A stretch of DNA of 38,286 nt from Pyxidicoccus fallax (lineage in GTDB: Bacteria > Myxococcota > Myxococcia > Myxococcales > Myxococcaceae). Shown one piece after another: positions 25,901 through 34,900 of this stretch. Both the position numbers and the translations under genes were made by a program. The notes under the pieces were generated by a model, which worked only from the letters and a program-made list of their open reading frames with translations, searched no databases and had not been told where the DNA came from. The stretch lies in NCBI RefSeq assembly GCF_012933655.1, contig NZ_JABBJJ010000092.1:1-38286 (forward strand), given 5' to 3'. Numbering within the stretch: position 1 is the first letter of the stretch; each line of letters opens with the position of its first letter.

Positions 25901-26957
25901 GGACGCGGACTCCGGTGCCCGGTTGACGGCGACGTACGCCATGACGCCGGCGGAAGGCATTCCCGAGTTCCTGCCCCACGGTGCCCTCACCGGCCTGTCG
26001 GGAGCGGAGGGCTCGGAGAAGACCTGGAGGATGGAGGTGCCGGCCGGACAGAGCCTGCTGTGGTTCGCGACGTCGGAGGGCTGGGGAAGCGCGACCCTCC
26101 GGGTGAAAGTCGACGGCAGGCCCGTCAGCAGCGCGACGCTGGACTGCTCGACCTCCGCCTCCACGAAGGGGAAGGTGTGTGTCGTCCCCAACCCGAGGGC
26201 GGGGACCTGGTTCGTGATGCTCACCGGGGTGAACGCGTACCGGAACCTCACGCTGAACGGGGGGTACTTCGATGCGGCGACCGTGACACCCCTCACCAAC
26301 GGCGTGCCCATGCCGGCCCTTCGCATCCAGGAGCGCAGCCCGCGAATCTTCAAGTTGGAGGTGCCCGCCGGCCAGGAGGTGCTGACGTTCGACGTGGACG
26401 CCATCGAGGAGTCCGCGGGACGCATCCAGGCCCACATCGCGCGGGGGGCGCTGCCCACCGACACGAGCACTTCCTGCTCGGAGCCCACGCCCGGAGCCCT
26501 GCGCTGCCAGGTGCTCTCTCCCGAAGCGGGGACCTGGTACCTCCGCGTGAGGCCCAGCCCGAGCCATTCGTATGGCTTCAACGATGTCCGGCTGACGGGC
26601 TTCCATGGTCCCGCGGCCGCCGCCGGCATCCCCGTGCTCCTGCCCGGAGACCTGTGGCGGGGGGTGTCCGGCTCGTCGACCACCGTCCGGACCTACAAGT
26701 TCATGGTTCCCGAAGGACGCGAGCAGCTCGAGGTGAGGCTCGGAACCGACGGCTTCCCCGCCTACGGCATCGTCACCGTCGCCGCCAGGAGGGGGAGCCC
26801 GCCGACGGCCACCGAGCGGGACTGCGTCTCGACGCCAGGGACCCAGACGCGCTGCGGGGTCTGGAGGCCCGAGCCGGGCCTCTGGTACGTCAGCGTGAGT
26901 CCCACCGAGGGGAACGGCGGGTACCACGACATGTGGCTCGTGCCCGAGGTCCGGTAG
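22938..26957 (+). CDS. Giant lipoprotein of about twelve tandem PPC-like domains
   Basis: A 1339-aa exported lipoprotein. The N-terminus has a lipobox (LLAGALLLLSAC, Cys near residue 18). The rest is about twelve copies of a domain of roughly 105-115 aa like the bacterial pre-peptidase C-terminal (PPC) domain. Each copy starts with L-x-N-G-x-P, has a L-x-V-P-x-G-Q strand, a Y-D/T-C pair and C-T/E-x-x, and ends with a G-T-W-Y-V-x-L-x-G block followed by FSNVTLTA or similar. The first copies are close to each other and later ones diverge. No protease or other catalytic domain is present, although PPC domains usually sit behind secreted peptidases. It may be a surface adhesin, a matrix protein or a docking rod. 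The GTG at 22938 is the only start that gives the signal peptide. Confidence 0.85.
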   Translation: MNRRHLIPLLAGALLLLSACDARGPQDPSAASVDGSASELVNGVLTPNSPVSFLAAPAGHQLLYTMSVPAEQNTVTFTTTGGTGNADMFVSFDGTPTPANAHCASTQAGSVETCTLSGRRTAGTWYVLLSATTSFSNVTLTGKYSSTGTSAFPVRALTNGVPLTLSSGLLGEWRTWTVAVPTGQAGLRVDVSGGTGDVELFIRQGSAPTLTAHDCRSGNTGTTQSCQVSSSQAGTWYVMLRGYTAFSNVTLTANIVPHVTPLQNGRTVANLSGAADTRLYYSLSVPAGQGRLQVTLSGGTGDADLYVRRAALPTTVAYDCRPYTGGNNETCTVTSPAADTYNIMIRGSSAFSGVTLLATTVTDGLAGIPLVNGQPTLSLGSADGSPSLFRLEVPASTAKLVFEVPSGTTGDYAMYVKHGSAPTTTSYDCTRGSTSGGSATCTFTEPQAGVWYVLLKAAAPENVFSNLTLVGRYSGVVRYLVLERYQPVTGISVSGDDLLYATLEVPLGQKRMAIWVDGGTGYGWVHARFGSKPTETSYTCRATTPNACYIENPQQGTWHFLVKGSSSSPLVGHTLTAGYNLSIPSTRTLVNGEPITGLSGTPLDVRTFALEVPPNQARLQIAASGGTGAVMMRARLGAHPTTSTYACAVSCDIFRPGAGTWYVSIWGTSAYSEASVVATYTAPTPLENFWESPDIPNQPTWAFFSFEVPAGRTGLSFTTGGYAATNLYVKRGALPSPTDNDCASAHAGSAYERCDFFDPQEGTWYALVEIASPGPGGFHNAIVTAVHSETGPIATVADSQPIRVSGARNSFQTYQMEVPEGQAYLLAEVLDSGKYAWSGGELWIQHEAFPTYFSHQCKALKVCEIPTPAAGTWYITVRGNGAFDGALRVTTRNKDLRPLVSGIPEYPLAGAQGAMTYWRLEVPAGASDLNFRLTVPDAARNAVLFVRHGARPGEYTYDCKRLAHGGLEGNCNVVQPAAGTWYVAVKELDADSGARLTATYAMTPAEGIPEFLPHGALTGLSGAEGSEKTWRMEVPAGQSLLWFATSEGWGSATLRVKVDGRPVSSATLDCSTSASTKGKVCVVPNPRAGTWFVMLTGVNAYRNLTLNGGYFDAATVTPLTNGVPMPALRIQERSPRIFKLEVPAGQEVLTFDVDAIEESAGRIQAHIARGALPTDTSTSCSEPTPGALRCQVLSPEAGTWYLRVRPSPSHSYGFNDVRLTGFHGPAAAAGIPVLLPGDLWRGVSGSSTTVRTYKFMVPEGREQLEVRLGTDGFPAYGIVTVAARRGSPPTATERDCVSTPGTQTRCGVWRPEPGLWYVSVSPTEGNGGYHDMWLVPEVR

Positions 26958-26965
26958 GGATTGCC

Positions 26966-26997
26966 CGCGCCGCTGCCGTCCTCGCGGCGGCGGCGTG
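26966..26997. terminator. GC-rich hairpin between convergent genes
   Basis: A 12-bp stem with two G-U pairs (CGCGCCGCTGCC, 8-nt loop, GGCGGCGGCGTG) begins 8 nt after the stop codon of the PPC-repeat gene and lies 34 nt from the convergent lipoprotein stop. It could end transcription from both sides. Confidence 0.5.
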
Positions 26998-27030
26998 GAC
27001 GGCACGGCCTTCTGAGATGGGCGCCCCGGC

Positions 27031-28347
27031 TCACCACTCCGAGCGCGACCAGAGCAGGTCGGCCCACGTGCTCCCGAAGGCGTCGGTCCCCGAGGTCTCG
27101 AGGACGTGACCGAAGCATGTATCGGTGACGAGCACCGAGGCCACCGAGGCGCCGGAAGTCCAGCGGGCTTCGCCCGCGGTAATCTGGACCCGCTCGACTC
27201 CCAGTTCGTAGGCGAAGCCATTCCCCAAGACCACGAGCGCGTTGCTCTGGCCGTTCACCGGCATGGGCTCCGAACCGGTGCAGCCGGTGAGCGCATGGCA
27301 ACGCCGGCTGGCTTGCAGCTCGGTGGCCGAACGAGACAGGCGCGTCTGGCCGGGCGTGAACTTCGCGGCGATGGCGCTGTTGGCAATCGGGGTCCCCGTG
27401 CAGGTGGCGGAGTCCACTTCGAACACCGGCCCGGGCGCCCGCGTGGCCGGCTTGACCGAGAGCCGGGCGAGCTCGAACTCCTCGAGGACCGAGCCGTCAC
27501 CCAGGTTCGTTCGCGAGACCGTCGACGCGAACGAGACGCAGGCGTCTCCATCCGACTGTAGCGTCATCCTCATCCGGAAGGGACGCGAGGCGACACTCTT
27601 GAGGATGAGCTGGCCGTCCGTGACGGTCAGCGAGAGGGCCTTCAAGAGCGTGCCCGCGTCGTCCTCGTGGCGCAGCTCGAGGCGACCCTCGGAACGCAGT
27701 CCCAGGCTGACCTGGTAGTCCGGCTGCACGTCGTTCGCCAGCCAGCTCCACTCCGTGCAGCCGGTCACGGAGTTGCAGCGGCGCGTCGTCCGGCGCGTCA
27801 GCAGCGCCGAGAGGGTCCCGTTCCAATTCCGCCCGTTGACCAGCTTGAGCGAGCCGTAGCCTTGCGGAACGAACGCGAGGAACTGCTCGGCCGTGAGCGG
27901 CTCCCCCTGGCACTCGTAGACCGCGCTGGGGCGCGAGGGGTCGTCGAGCTCTGGGAATGTGGTGCTGTTCGTCCCGGCATCGCTGGTGCCGCCATCCGTC
28001 GCTCGACGGCCGCACTCGGTGTCGAGCGGACAGCTCACGACGCCACAGCAGTCACGGTCATTGCAGTCCGCCCAGCTGTCGCCGTCGTTGCTGCATCCAT
28101 CGGTGCAGGCCGCCGGGCTGTTCTCGGGGCGCGCCACGCAGACGCCCGCGTCGTCGCTGGGCTGCGTACCGCCATCCTCCACGGAGCTGCCGCCGTCGGA
28201 GGAGCTGCCGCCGTCGGCCGCGACACCCGCATCGGCGTGGGTGCCGGCATCACTGCTGGTTCCGGCGTCCGGGCGCTCATCCTTCGTTTCGCCACACGAG
28301 GTGACCAGGATGGCGACAACGACCGCTGTCAGACTGAAGCGCCTCAT
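27031..28347 (-). CDS. Lipoprotein with Cys/Asp-rich linker and a possible duplicated domain
   Basis: A 438-aa lipoprotein. The ATG at 28347 gives a signal peptide with lipobox VVVAILVTSC. A long Asp/Ala/Gly/Ser linker follows (DAGTSSDAGTHADAG and similar), then a Cys/Asp-rich segment CTDGCSNDGDSWADCNDRDC that resembles the CxDGxDNDGDGxxDCxDxDC calcium-type repeats of myxobacterial surface proteins. The C-terminal 270 residues seem to hold two related beta-rich domains, each with an R-R-C-x4-G-C-T motif (RRCNSVTGCTEW and RRCHALTGCTGS), about 175 residues apart. Function unknown; a cell-surface or extracellular ligand-binding role is likely. The frame is open upstream for over 100 codons, but that part has no signal peptide and is out of character. 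Confidence 0.72.
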   Translation of the reverse strand: MRRFSLTAVVVAILVTSCGETKDERPDAGTSSDAGTHADAGVAADGGSSSDGGSSVEDGGTQPSDDAGVCVARPENSPAACTDGCSNDGDSWADCNDRDCCGVVSCPLDTECGRRATDGGTSDAGTNSTTFPELDDPSRPSAVYECQGEPLTAEQFLAFVPQGYGSLKLVNGRNWNGTLSALLTRRTTRRCNSVTGCTEWSWLANDVQPDYQVSLGLRSEGRLELRHEDDAGTLLKALSLTVTDGQLILKSVASRPFRMRMTLQSDGDACVSFASTVSRTNLGDGSVLEEFELARLSVKPATRAPGPVFEVDSATCTGTPIANSAIAAKFTPGQTRLSRSATELQASRRCHALTGCTGSEPMPVNGQSNALVVLGNGFAYELGVERVQITAGEARWTSGASVASVLVTDTCFGHVLETSGTDAFGSTWADLLWSRSEW

Positions 28348-28619
28348 ATGACCCGTTCTCCCGCGCCTCGTTCGTTCCAAGGGCCCGAAGAGCGCGCATC
28401 TAGGACTCTCCGCGCGAACGTGCGCCAGGTCCTGTGGGACCTGCTCACCTAGCACGCGTGAACCCGATTTCACAACCCACGGCCGAGCCGGCGAGGGTCT
28501 CCGCCGGCACACCGGGCCCGGGCCCGCAAGCATCTTTGGACCCGGGTCGTCCCACCTCCGATGATGACCGTCTTCACACCCCGGTCGGGGAACCGGCCGG
28601 TCATCCACGCGAGACGACC

Positions 28620-30164
28620 ATGGCTTGGAGTGCGAGAACGGGATGGATGGCGGCAGGGCTCTGCCTGGCGATGGGGCCGAGTGCTCCTTCGCTGGCACAG
28701 GAGGACGCCGCGGAGCGGCGGAGGAACGAGCCCATCGTCTGGAGCCCGTGCCCGGAGTCCTACGAGGGCGCGGAGTGCACCACGGTGGCGCTGCCGCTGG
28801 ACCACCACCGCCCCAGGGGAGAGACGCTCCCCCTCTTCGTCGCGCGCAAGCTGTCCGGCGTCCCCAACGCGCCCCAGTTGTGGATTCTCGACGGGGGCCC
28901 GGGCGGCTCGGGGCAGACGCTGTACCTCGGGCGGGCGGCGCAGCTCGCGGCGATGATGCCGGGAGTGGACCTCTACTTCCCCGCCCACCGCGGCACCGGG
29001 AACTCGGCCGGACTCACCTGCGCGGGGGAGGCGCTGGAAAGTCCGAATGGCGGCGAGCTGTCGCCGGAGGAGTGGCCGGACTGCCTCGCCGAGGTGCGAG
29101 CGCGCTGGGGCGAGAAGCTCGCCCACTTCAACGTGACGCAGGCGGCGATGGACCTCGGTACGCTCATCGAGCGCGTCCGGGGGCGCAACCAACGAGTCTT
29201 CCTCTACGGCCTGTCCTACGGAACCTACTGGGCGTGGCGCTACCTGGAGTTCTTTCCCCACCAGGCGGATGGCGTCATCCAGGACTCGGTGGTGTCTCCT
29301 GTAGAGGTCTTCCAGTCCCGGTCGGACCTCGAGTTCGACCCCGCCGCCCGGGGCTATGCGGCGCTGTGCGCCCAGGACGCGGACTGCCGCGCGCGGCTGG
29401 GACCGGACCCGTGGGCGCGGCTGCAGTCCATCTCCTCGATGGTGGCACGGGGCCATTGCGCCGAGGCGGGCTTCACCCCCTCGCTGCTGCGCCGGTCGCT
29501 CGCGGGGCTGTTCATGACCTGGCGCACGCGAGTCTTCTCGCTGGCCATCCCCTACCGCCTGGAGCGCTGCGAGCCCGCGGACGTCCAGGCGCTGCGGAAC
29601 TTCCTTCGCATCTACTTCGAGCCCTTCGAGCTCTACGGCTTCTCCCATGTGCTGGAGGCCAACATCAGCTTCTCCGAGCTGTGGGAGTCACCCGCCCCGA
29701 GCCCCGCCACCCTGCGCCAGCGCGCCGAGTCCGCCCTCTTCAGCCTGGACTGGGGAGTGGACCGGGCCGACATCTCGGCGCAGTGGCCGACGTACTCCAG
29801 CCGCTACGCGACGCGGTGGCCCCGGGTGAAGGTGCCGCTGCTGATGATGAACGGCACCCTGGACCCGATGACGACCCACGAATCCGCGGTCGTCGCGACG
29901 CGGCACTACCGGGCGCCGAATCAGACCTTCGTCACCTTCCCCCGCGTGGGGCACAGCGTCGGGTTCAACTCGCCCACCACGCTGCCGGGCAGCCCCGAGT
30001 GCGGGCTCCTGGTCGCGGCGAGCTTCATCCAGAATCCCCACGCTCCGCCGGACACCTCCTGCCTCGCGGCGATGCAGCCGGTGCCCTTCGAGAATCGCTC
30101 CAGGGCGCGCGGCTTCTTCGGCGCCGCCTACACCAGTGCCTGGGACAACCCCGGGGTGCCCTGA
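28620..30164 (+). CDS. Secreted alpha/beta hydrolase, S33 tripeptidyl-aminopeptidase-like
   Basis: A 514-aa exported hydrolase of the proline iminopeptidase/tripeptidyl aminopeptidase (S33) group, enzymes that release N-terminal residues from peptides. The signal peptide is GWMAAGLCLAMGPSAPSLAQ. Visible motifs: TVALPLDHHRPRGETLPL, the oxyanion-hole block DGGPGGSG, PAHRGTGNS, nucleophile elbow GLSYG with Ser199, and the C-terminal TAP-like segment with Asp415 (NGTLDPMT) and His445 (GHSVGF). The triad is therefore complete. Cysteines occur in pairs (CPESYEGAEC, CAQDADC), as expected for an exported protein. The ATG at 28620 is chosen for the signal peptide; an upstream in-frame extension is rejected because it is Pro/Thr-rich. 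It is divergent from the 438-aa lipoprotein gene across 272 nt. Confidence 0.9.
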   Translation: MAWSARTGWMAAGLCLAMGPSAPSLAQEDAAERRRNEPIVWSPCPESYEGAECTTVALPLDHHRPRGETLPLFVARKLSGVPNAPQLWILDGGPGGSGQTLYLGRAAQLAAMMPGVDLYFPAHRGTGNSAGLTCAGEALESPNGGELSPEEWPDCLAEVRARWGEKLAHFNVTQAAMDLGTLIERVRGRNQRVFLYGLSYGTYWAWRYLEFFPHQADGVIQDSVVSPVEVFQSRSDLEFDPAARGYAALCAQDADCRARLGPDPWARLQSISSMVARGHCAEAGFTPSLLRRSLAGLFMTWRTRVFSLAIPYRLERCEPADVQALRNFLRIYFEPFELYGFSHVLEANISFSELWESPAPSPATLRQRAESALFSLDWGVDRADISAQWPTYSSRYATRWPRVKVPLLMMNGTLDPMTTHESAVVATRHYRAPNQTFVTFPRVGHSVGFNSPTTLPGSPECGLLVAASFIQNPHAPPDTSCLAAMQPVPFENRSRARGFFGAAYTSAWDNPGVP

Positions 30165-30176
30165 GGACGCCGGGCA

Positions 30177-30494
30177 TCAGGGCGCGGGGCGCGGGCGGCT
30201 CCATGCGCTGTCCACGCGGTAGTGCTTCATCTCCTGGATGTCCGAGACGAAGGGTTTGACGAGCGCGAAGAACTGCCGAAAGGAGAGGCTGCCGCGGAAC
30301 CCCTGGAGATGCCCCTCGATGGAGTCCCACTCGATTCGGACGATGAAGTGGTGGGGCTCCTCGGTCCCCTGGCTCACCTCGTAGCGCAGGCAGTTGGGGG
30401 AAGCGCGCAGGTGCTCCCCCGCGGCCCGGTAGGCTTCGAGGAACGCCTCCGCGCGCGCGGGAGGAATGTCATAGCGGATGTACTCCACGACCAA
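30177..30494 (-). CDS. Antibiotic-biosynthesis-monooxygenase (ABM) fold protein
   Basis: A 105-aa single ABM domain, a dimeric ferredoxin-like fold seen in quinone-forming monooxygenases, in YgiN-like proteins and in many proteins of unknown function. Typical pattern: VEYIRYDIPPARAEAFLEAY, a helix (AAGEHLRASPNCLRYEVSQ), FIVRIEWDSIEGHLQGFR and SLSFRQFFALVKPFV. The TTG at 30494 is the likely start: AAGGAG at 30501-30506 stands exactly 6 nt upstream, whereas upstream in-frame starts have no ribosome binding site. It diverges from the AraC-like gene by 70 nt, so the regulator may control it. The product converges with the hydrolase gene, 12 nt away. Substrate unknown. Confidence 0.8.
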   Translation of the reverse strand: MVVEYIRYDIPPARAEAFLEAYRAAGEHLRASPNCLRYEVSQGTEEPHHFIVRIEWDSIEGHLQGFRGSLSFRQFFALVKPFVSDIQEMKHYRVDSAWSRPRPAP

Positions 30495-30564
30495 GGTCTT
30501 CTCCTTTTGAAAGCGGCCCTGGGGCCGCATGGCCGTGACACTGTAAGGACGGAGGCGGACGCTG

Positions 30565-31332
30565 GTGGTCCTCTTCGGGGGACAAGCGCACCAGTTGCTC
30601 TCCGCGCGGGCGGCCCCGGCCACTCCCCTCGAGCAGCTCCTCTCGCGGCACCCGCCGGTGGCGGGGGTTCATCACGTCGGAGGAAGAGGCGCGCTGTCCC
30701 GCCTGGTGTGCGGCAAGTTCGCCGTGGAGGGTGAGCAGGGCATCCGCATGCTGCGCGGGCTCCCCAGCCTCGTGTACCTGGGGCGCGACAAGCGGGCCTC
30801 CCTTCCCGCGCTTCGCACGCTGCTGGACGCCCTCGCGCACGAGGCAGCCTCCTCGGCCCCGGGTGCCGCCACGGCGGCCGCGCGAATCACCGAGGCGCTC
30901 TTCGTCCAGGTGCTGCGCTCACTGCTGCTGGACGCGGGACAGGACGCTCCCGGGTGGCTGGCGGGGCTGCGCGAGCCTCGCCTGGCCGAGGCGCTTCATC
31001 TGCTCCACATGGACCCGGCACGCGCGTGGTCCGTCGAGGAGCTGGCCTCGCGGGTGGGGATGTCCCGCACGCGCTTCGCGCTGCTCTTCCAGGAGCGCAT
31101 CGGGCAGCCCCCGGTGGCCTACCTCGCGCAGCTCCGCCTGGAGCTGGTCGCGCAGCGCCTGCGAAATGGCGAGGAGTCCATCGCCGAAATCGCGCATGCG
31201 GTGGGCTTCGAGAGCCAGTCCGGTCTGAGCCGGGCGTTCCGCCGGCGCTTCGGCCAGACGCCGTCGGACTTCCGCAGGGCCGCTCGCGGTCCCCTGGACG
31301 AGGCCCGCGAGGTGATGGCCGAGAAGGCCTGA
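30565..31332 (+). CDS. AraC-family regulator with truncated N-terminal sensor domain
   Basis: A 255-aa AraC-type activator. The C-terminal DNA-binding part is complete: SVEELASRVGMSRTRFALLF, then IGQPPVAYLAQLRL, SIAEIAHAVGFESQSGLSRAF and RRFGQTPSDFRR. The N-terminal cupin-like (Cupin_6/AraC_binding_2) domain begins abruptly at VVLFGGQAHQLL, a point normally reached about 55-75 residues into such proteins; family members are about 300-310 aa. A TAA stop lies six codons upstream, so the frame cannot be extended, and the missing part is not in another frame because the ABM gene occupies that DNA. A GGAGG at 30551-30555, 9 nt before the GTG, shows that the shortened gene can still be translated. 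It may sense nothing, or be a decaying gene. Confidence 0.85.
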   Translation: MVLFGGQAHQLLSARAAPATPLEQLLSRHPPVAGVHHVGGRGALSRLVCGKFAVEGEQGIRMLRGLPSLVYLGRDKRASLPALRTLLDALAHEAASSAPGAATAAARITEALFVQVLRSLLLDAGQDAPGWLAGLREPRLAEALHLLHMDPARAWSVEELASRVGMSRTRFALLFQERIGQPPVAYLAQLRLELVAQRLRNGEESIAEIAHAVGFESQSGLSRAFRRRFGQTPSDFRRAARGPLDEAREVMAEKA

Positions 31333-31336
31333 CGGC

Positions 31337-31846
31337 TCACCGCCCGCCGAGGTAGTCCGCCTTGCCCAGGTCCACGCCGTTGTGGCGCAGCAGCGCGTAC
31401 GCGGTCGTCACGTGGAAGAAGAAGTTCGGCAGGGCGAAGTGCTTCAGGTAGTGCTCTCCGGTGAACCGCATCGGTTCCTGGTCGCGCCGCGGCACGCTGA
31501 CCTGCTTGTCCTCGGTGCCGTCCAGCTTCTCGCGCGGGACCGACTCCAGGTAGGCCAGGGTCTTCGCGATGCGCTCCTCGAGTTCGGACAGCGTGGCCTC
31601 GGTGTCCTCGAAGCGGGGCGCGTCCACCCCGGAAAGGCGCGCCACACAGAGCTTGGCCGAGTCACAGGCAATCTGCACCTGGCTCTTGAAGGGCAGCATG
31701 TCGGGCGCGAGCCGCGTCGTCACCAGCACGTTGGGGTCGAACTTCTTCGCCTCCGCGTGTGCCCGGGCCTTGCCGAGACACTTCGAGAGGTTGCCGAGCA
31801 TCGTCACGAAAATCGGCACGCTGGCCGAGGACATGGAAATCGCCAT
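31337..31846 (-). CDS. DUF1993 family protein
   Basis: A 169-aa protein of the DUF1993 family, a DinB-like four-helix fold of unknown function. Clear family blocks: SVPIFVTMLGNLSKCLGKA, HAEAKKFDPNVLVTTRLAPD, MLPFKSQVQIACDSAKLCVA, RLSGVDAPRFEDTEATLSEL and YLKHFALPNFFFHVTTAYAL, with LRHNGVDLGKADYLGGR at the end. No signal peptide. The ATG at 31846 has GGAG 7 nt upstream. It converges on the AraC-like gene only 4 nt away. The members have conserved His and Glu residues but no known reaction. It is not linked by operon structure to its right-hand neighbour, which lies 91 nt upstream on the same strand. Confidence 0.9.
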   Translation of the reverse strand: MAISMSSASVPIFVTMLGNLSKCLGKARAHAEAKKFDPNVLVTTRLAPDMLPFKSQVQIACDSAKLCVARLSGVDAPRFEDTEATLSELEERIAKTLAYLESVPREKLDGTEDKQVSVPRRDQEPMRFTGEHYLKHFALPNFFFHVTTAYALLRHNGVDLGKADYLGGR

Positions 31847-31937
31847 GGAAGGGCTCCGGATGGGGAGCCCTGGTCTAACCCGTGGCGGCGGTCGGTGCAC
31901 GGTTCTTGGCGCCCGCGCACGCGGCGGTATCGCCGGG

Positions 31938-34900
31938 TCACCAGCTGGAGCTGCGGAAGCCCGAGCCGCTGCCCGACGACGATGACGACGACGACGACGA
32001 ATCATCGTCGTCGCTGCTGCTCCAGGACGAGCGGGTGCTCCGGGGCTCGGCGGCCTCCCTCCGGCGCCTTTCTTCCTCCTCTCGTCGCCGCCGCTCCGCC
32101 TCCTGCCGCCGGCGCTCGGCTTCGCGTCGCTCCTCTTCCTCGCGGCGGAGCCGGTCCTCCTCCCACTCGGCTTCCCGGATGGCATCCAGCGCGGACCGCT
32201 CGGCCGAGCGCGCGGCCTGCTCCGCCGCCGGATAGTGCCCCTGCTGCAAGGCCGCGCGAGCATCGGAGAGCTGCGGCGCCCCGGGCCTCCCGATGATGCG
32301 CACGCCGTATCCGCCCGACCAGTGGTCGGCGCGCTGCACGGCGCGGGTCGCGTCCTGGATGGCATCCACGGCGCGCTCGGCCGCCTTGAGCTCTCCTCTC
32401 AGCGTGGTGGCCGCGGTCTCCGATCGCGACTCGATGCGACTGGCCTCCGCGTCCACCTCGTTCCAGTCCCCGTGAGCGCCGTCCAGCGCCCGTGCCGCCG
32501 TGGCGAGCGCACGGCCCAGGTCCTCCACCGTCCGCCGGGCGCGGGCCGTCTCCTGGCTGTCGGGCACTGCGTCGTTGGCGGCGCGCTTCGCGAGCGACTC
32601 GGCCTTCTTCAGCTCGGCCTTCGCGGACGCGAGACGCTCCCCTGCCCTCGCGTGCAGCTCGCGGTCGGACGCCACGCATTGCTGGACGTGGGTGAGCGCC
32701 AGGGTCGCCGCGGTGAGCCGCTCGGCCGCGGTGAAGGGCTCGGAGGGACGGGCCACCACCGCCTCCCGCGCTGCCTGAAGCAGGAGCCCGGCCTTCGCGA
32801 GCGCCGCCTGCGTGGGCGCCATGGCGCGCGGGTCGGCCACCTCGGTGGCGCAGGCGGTGGCCAACAGCTCGGTGGCCGTGAGCACCCGCGCGTTCGCCGC
32901 CTCGGCGGCCTCGAGCTGCCGGACCTTCTCCCCCAGCTCGTCCAGGCGGTGAGCGACGAGAGCGTGGTGTCCCTCCACCTGGCGCAGCAGCTCGGCGGTG
33001 GCGAGCAGCCGCGCGGCGTCGAAGGCGGCATCCGCCTCGCGGAGCAATTCCGCCGCCTGCTTCCGGTGCGAGGCCGCCTCGTCCAGGTTGTCCCCCACGG
33101 TGCCGTTCGCGTTCGGGTGGACGGGGTCTCCCGCGCGCAGGCGCAGCGCCGAAGGCTGGTAGCGCCGCGTCAGGTCGCCCAGCAGCGCCTCCCGCTCCGC
33201 CGCGAGCCGCTCCAGCCGCCGCGCCTCGGTCCGACAGGCCTCGCGCCGAGGGGTGAAGCGCGCCAGGGCCTCGCGGCTGTGGGCGAGCACGGCATCCACC
33301 TCGGACACCCGCGCCAGCGCGGCGGTGAGCCCGGTGCGCGCCGGTTCCAGCTCCCCCTTCCCCAGCGCCTCGCGGGCCTCCGCGAGCGACCGCTCGCCCG
33401 AGTTCGCGAAGTCGGACGGATTGGAGTCCTCCTCGAGCAGCAGCGCCGAGGGCGGCTTGCCCATGGCCTGGCCCAGCTCGGTCCTCGCGGTGTCGATGGC
33501 CCTCGCCGCCCGGGTCAGCTCGGCGCGAGCCTTTCCGGCCATCGCGACCAGCGCCTCGGCTTCCGAGGCGCGCGTGCGAAGCAGCTCCAGGCCTTCGGTG
33601 AGCGACTGGATGTCGGCAGTGGCGGGCCGCTCCACCAGGGCTTCCGCCGCCGTGTTTCCCGCCTGCGTGAGCCGCTCGATGGACTGGTCCACCCAGTGGC
33701 GGGACAGCCCGGCGGCGACGAGCGCGACGCCCGCGCGCTCCGCCGTGGGCAGCACCTCCGAACGGCCGCGCCCGAGCACCGCGCGCAGGGCCCGGGTGTC
33801 CGTGCCCTGTCGCAGCCCCTCCTGGAGCGGTCCCTCGAGCGCCCCGAGCGGGTCCTGGGGCAGCAGCGCCCGTGCACGCTCGACGCACGCCTCCAGCGCG
33901 GGCGCCACGCGTCCCACGAGCGCCGGTGCCCGCAGCCCCTCCACCTCCGCCTCCTGGCCGCGCAGCTCGGCGGACAGGTCCGACAGCTGGGTGACGGCCT
34001 CCCGGGAGCGCTCCGGCGCATGCTCCAGCGAATCGAGCAGGGCGAGCGCGTTCGCGGCGCGCGTGTTGAACGCCTCGACGAGCGCCTCGAAGGACAGGGA
34101 GAACGGCTGGTAGCTGGCCAGCGGCCCGATGAGCTTCTGCGTGTCGGTGCGGCCGCCCCGGAGCACCAGCTCGACTCCCTCGTCGGGGTGGAAGACGATG
34201 GGCTGGTCGCGCAGCATGCGCGTGACGCGCGCGTACCGCTCGGTCGACAGGTGCTTCCTGACCCAGTCCAGGACTCCCGTTCCTCCCGTGAGGCAGGTGT
34301 CGGCCTCGCCCAGCACGCGCGACGCGGCGACGGACAGCAGGAACAGCTCGTCCACGTCCGAGGCGAGCTTCAGCCCCCGCTCGCGCGAGACGCCCGCATA
34401 GCGCTGCTCGATGTCCTCCCGGGAGCGGCCGGCCACGCCGTGGGTCCGGTCCAGCATCCCGAAGAGGGCCTGGGTCTTCTCGTCGATGGCGGTGCGCCAC
34501 TGCGTGTAGCGCGTCAGGGCCTCGCGCCTGCGCCGGTTGCGCCGGACGCGCGCGGTGCCCAGGGCGGTGAGCAGCATCACCGAGTTCACGAACACGTTGA
34601 GCTCGCGCAGGGCGCGCTCCCCCTCGGCCTGCTGGATGCCCGCGAGGGCCACCGCGTAGGCCTCGTCGCTCTCGCGCACCCGCTCGGTGAACGCAGGCTC
34701 TCCGCGCTCGAACGCTTCAAGAGCCTTCCGCAGTGCCTCCCGCGAGGCCGCGAGGTGCGACTGGACGAGCGCCGCGTCGCGCCGCTTCCCCTCGGCGTCG
34801 AGCAGGCCCGGAAGCGCGTTCATCCGCTGCTCGCTCTGGGACAGTTTCTCCAGAACCTTCTCCAGGGCCTCCCGCCGCGCCACCGCCTCGCCGAAGCGCG

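Noticed and set aside
22938..26957. Secreted protease with PPC domains
   Set aside because: No catalytic motif of any peptidase family is visible anywhere in the 1339 residues; the chain is repeats from the lipobox to the stop.
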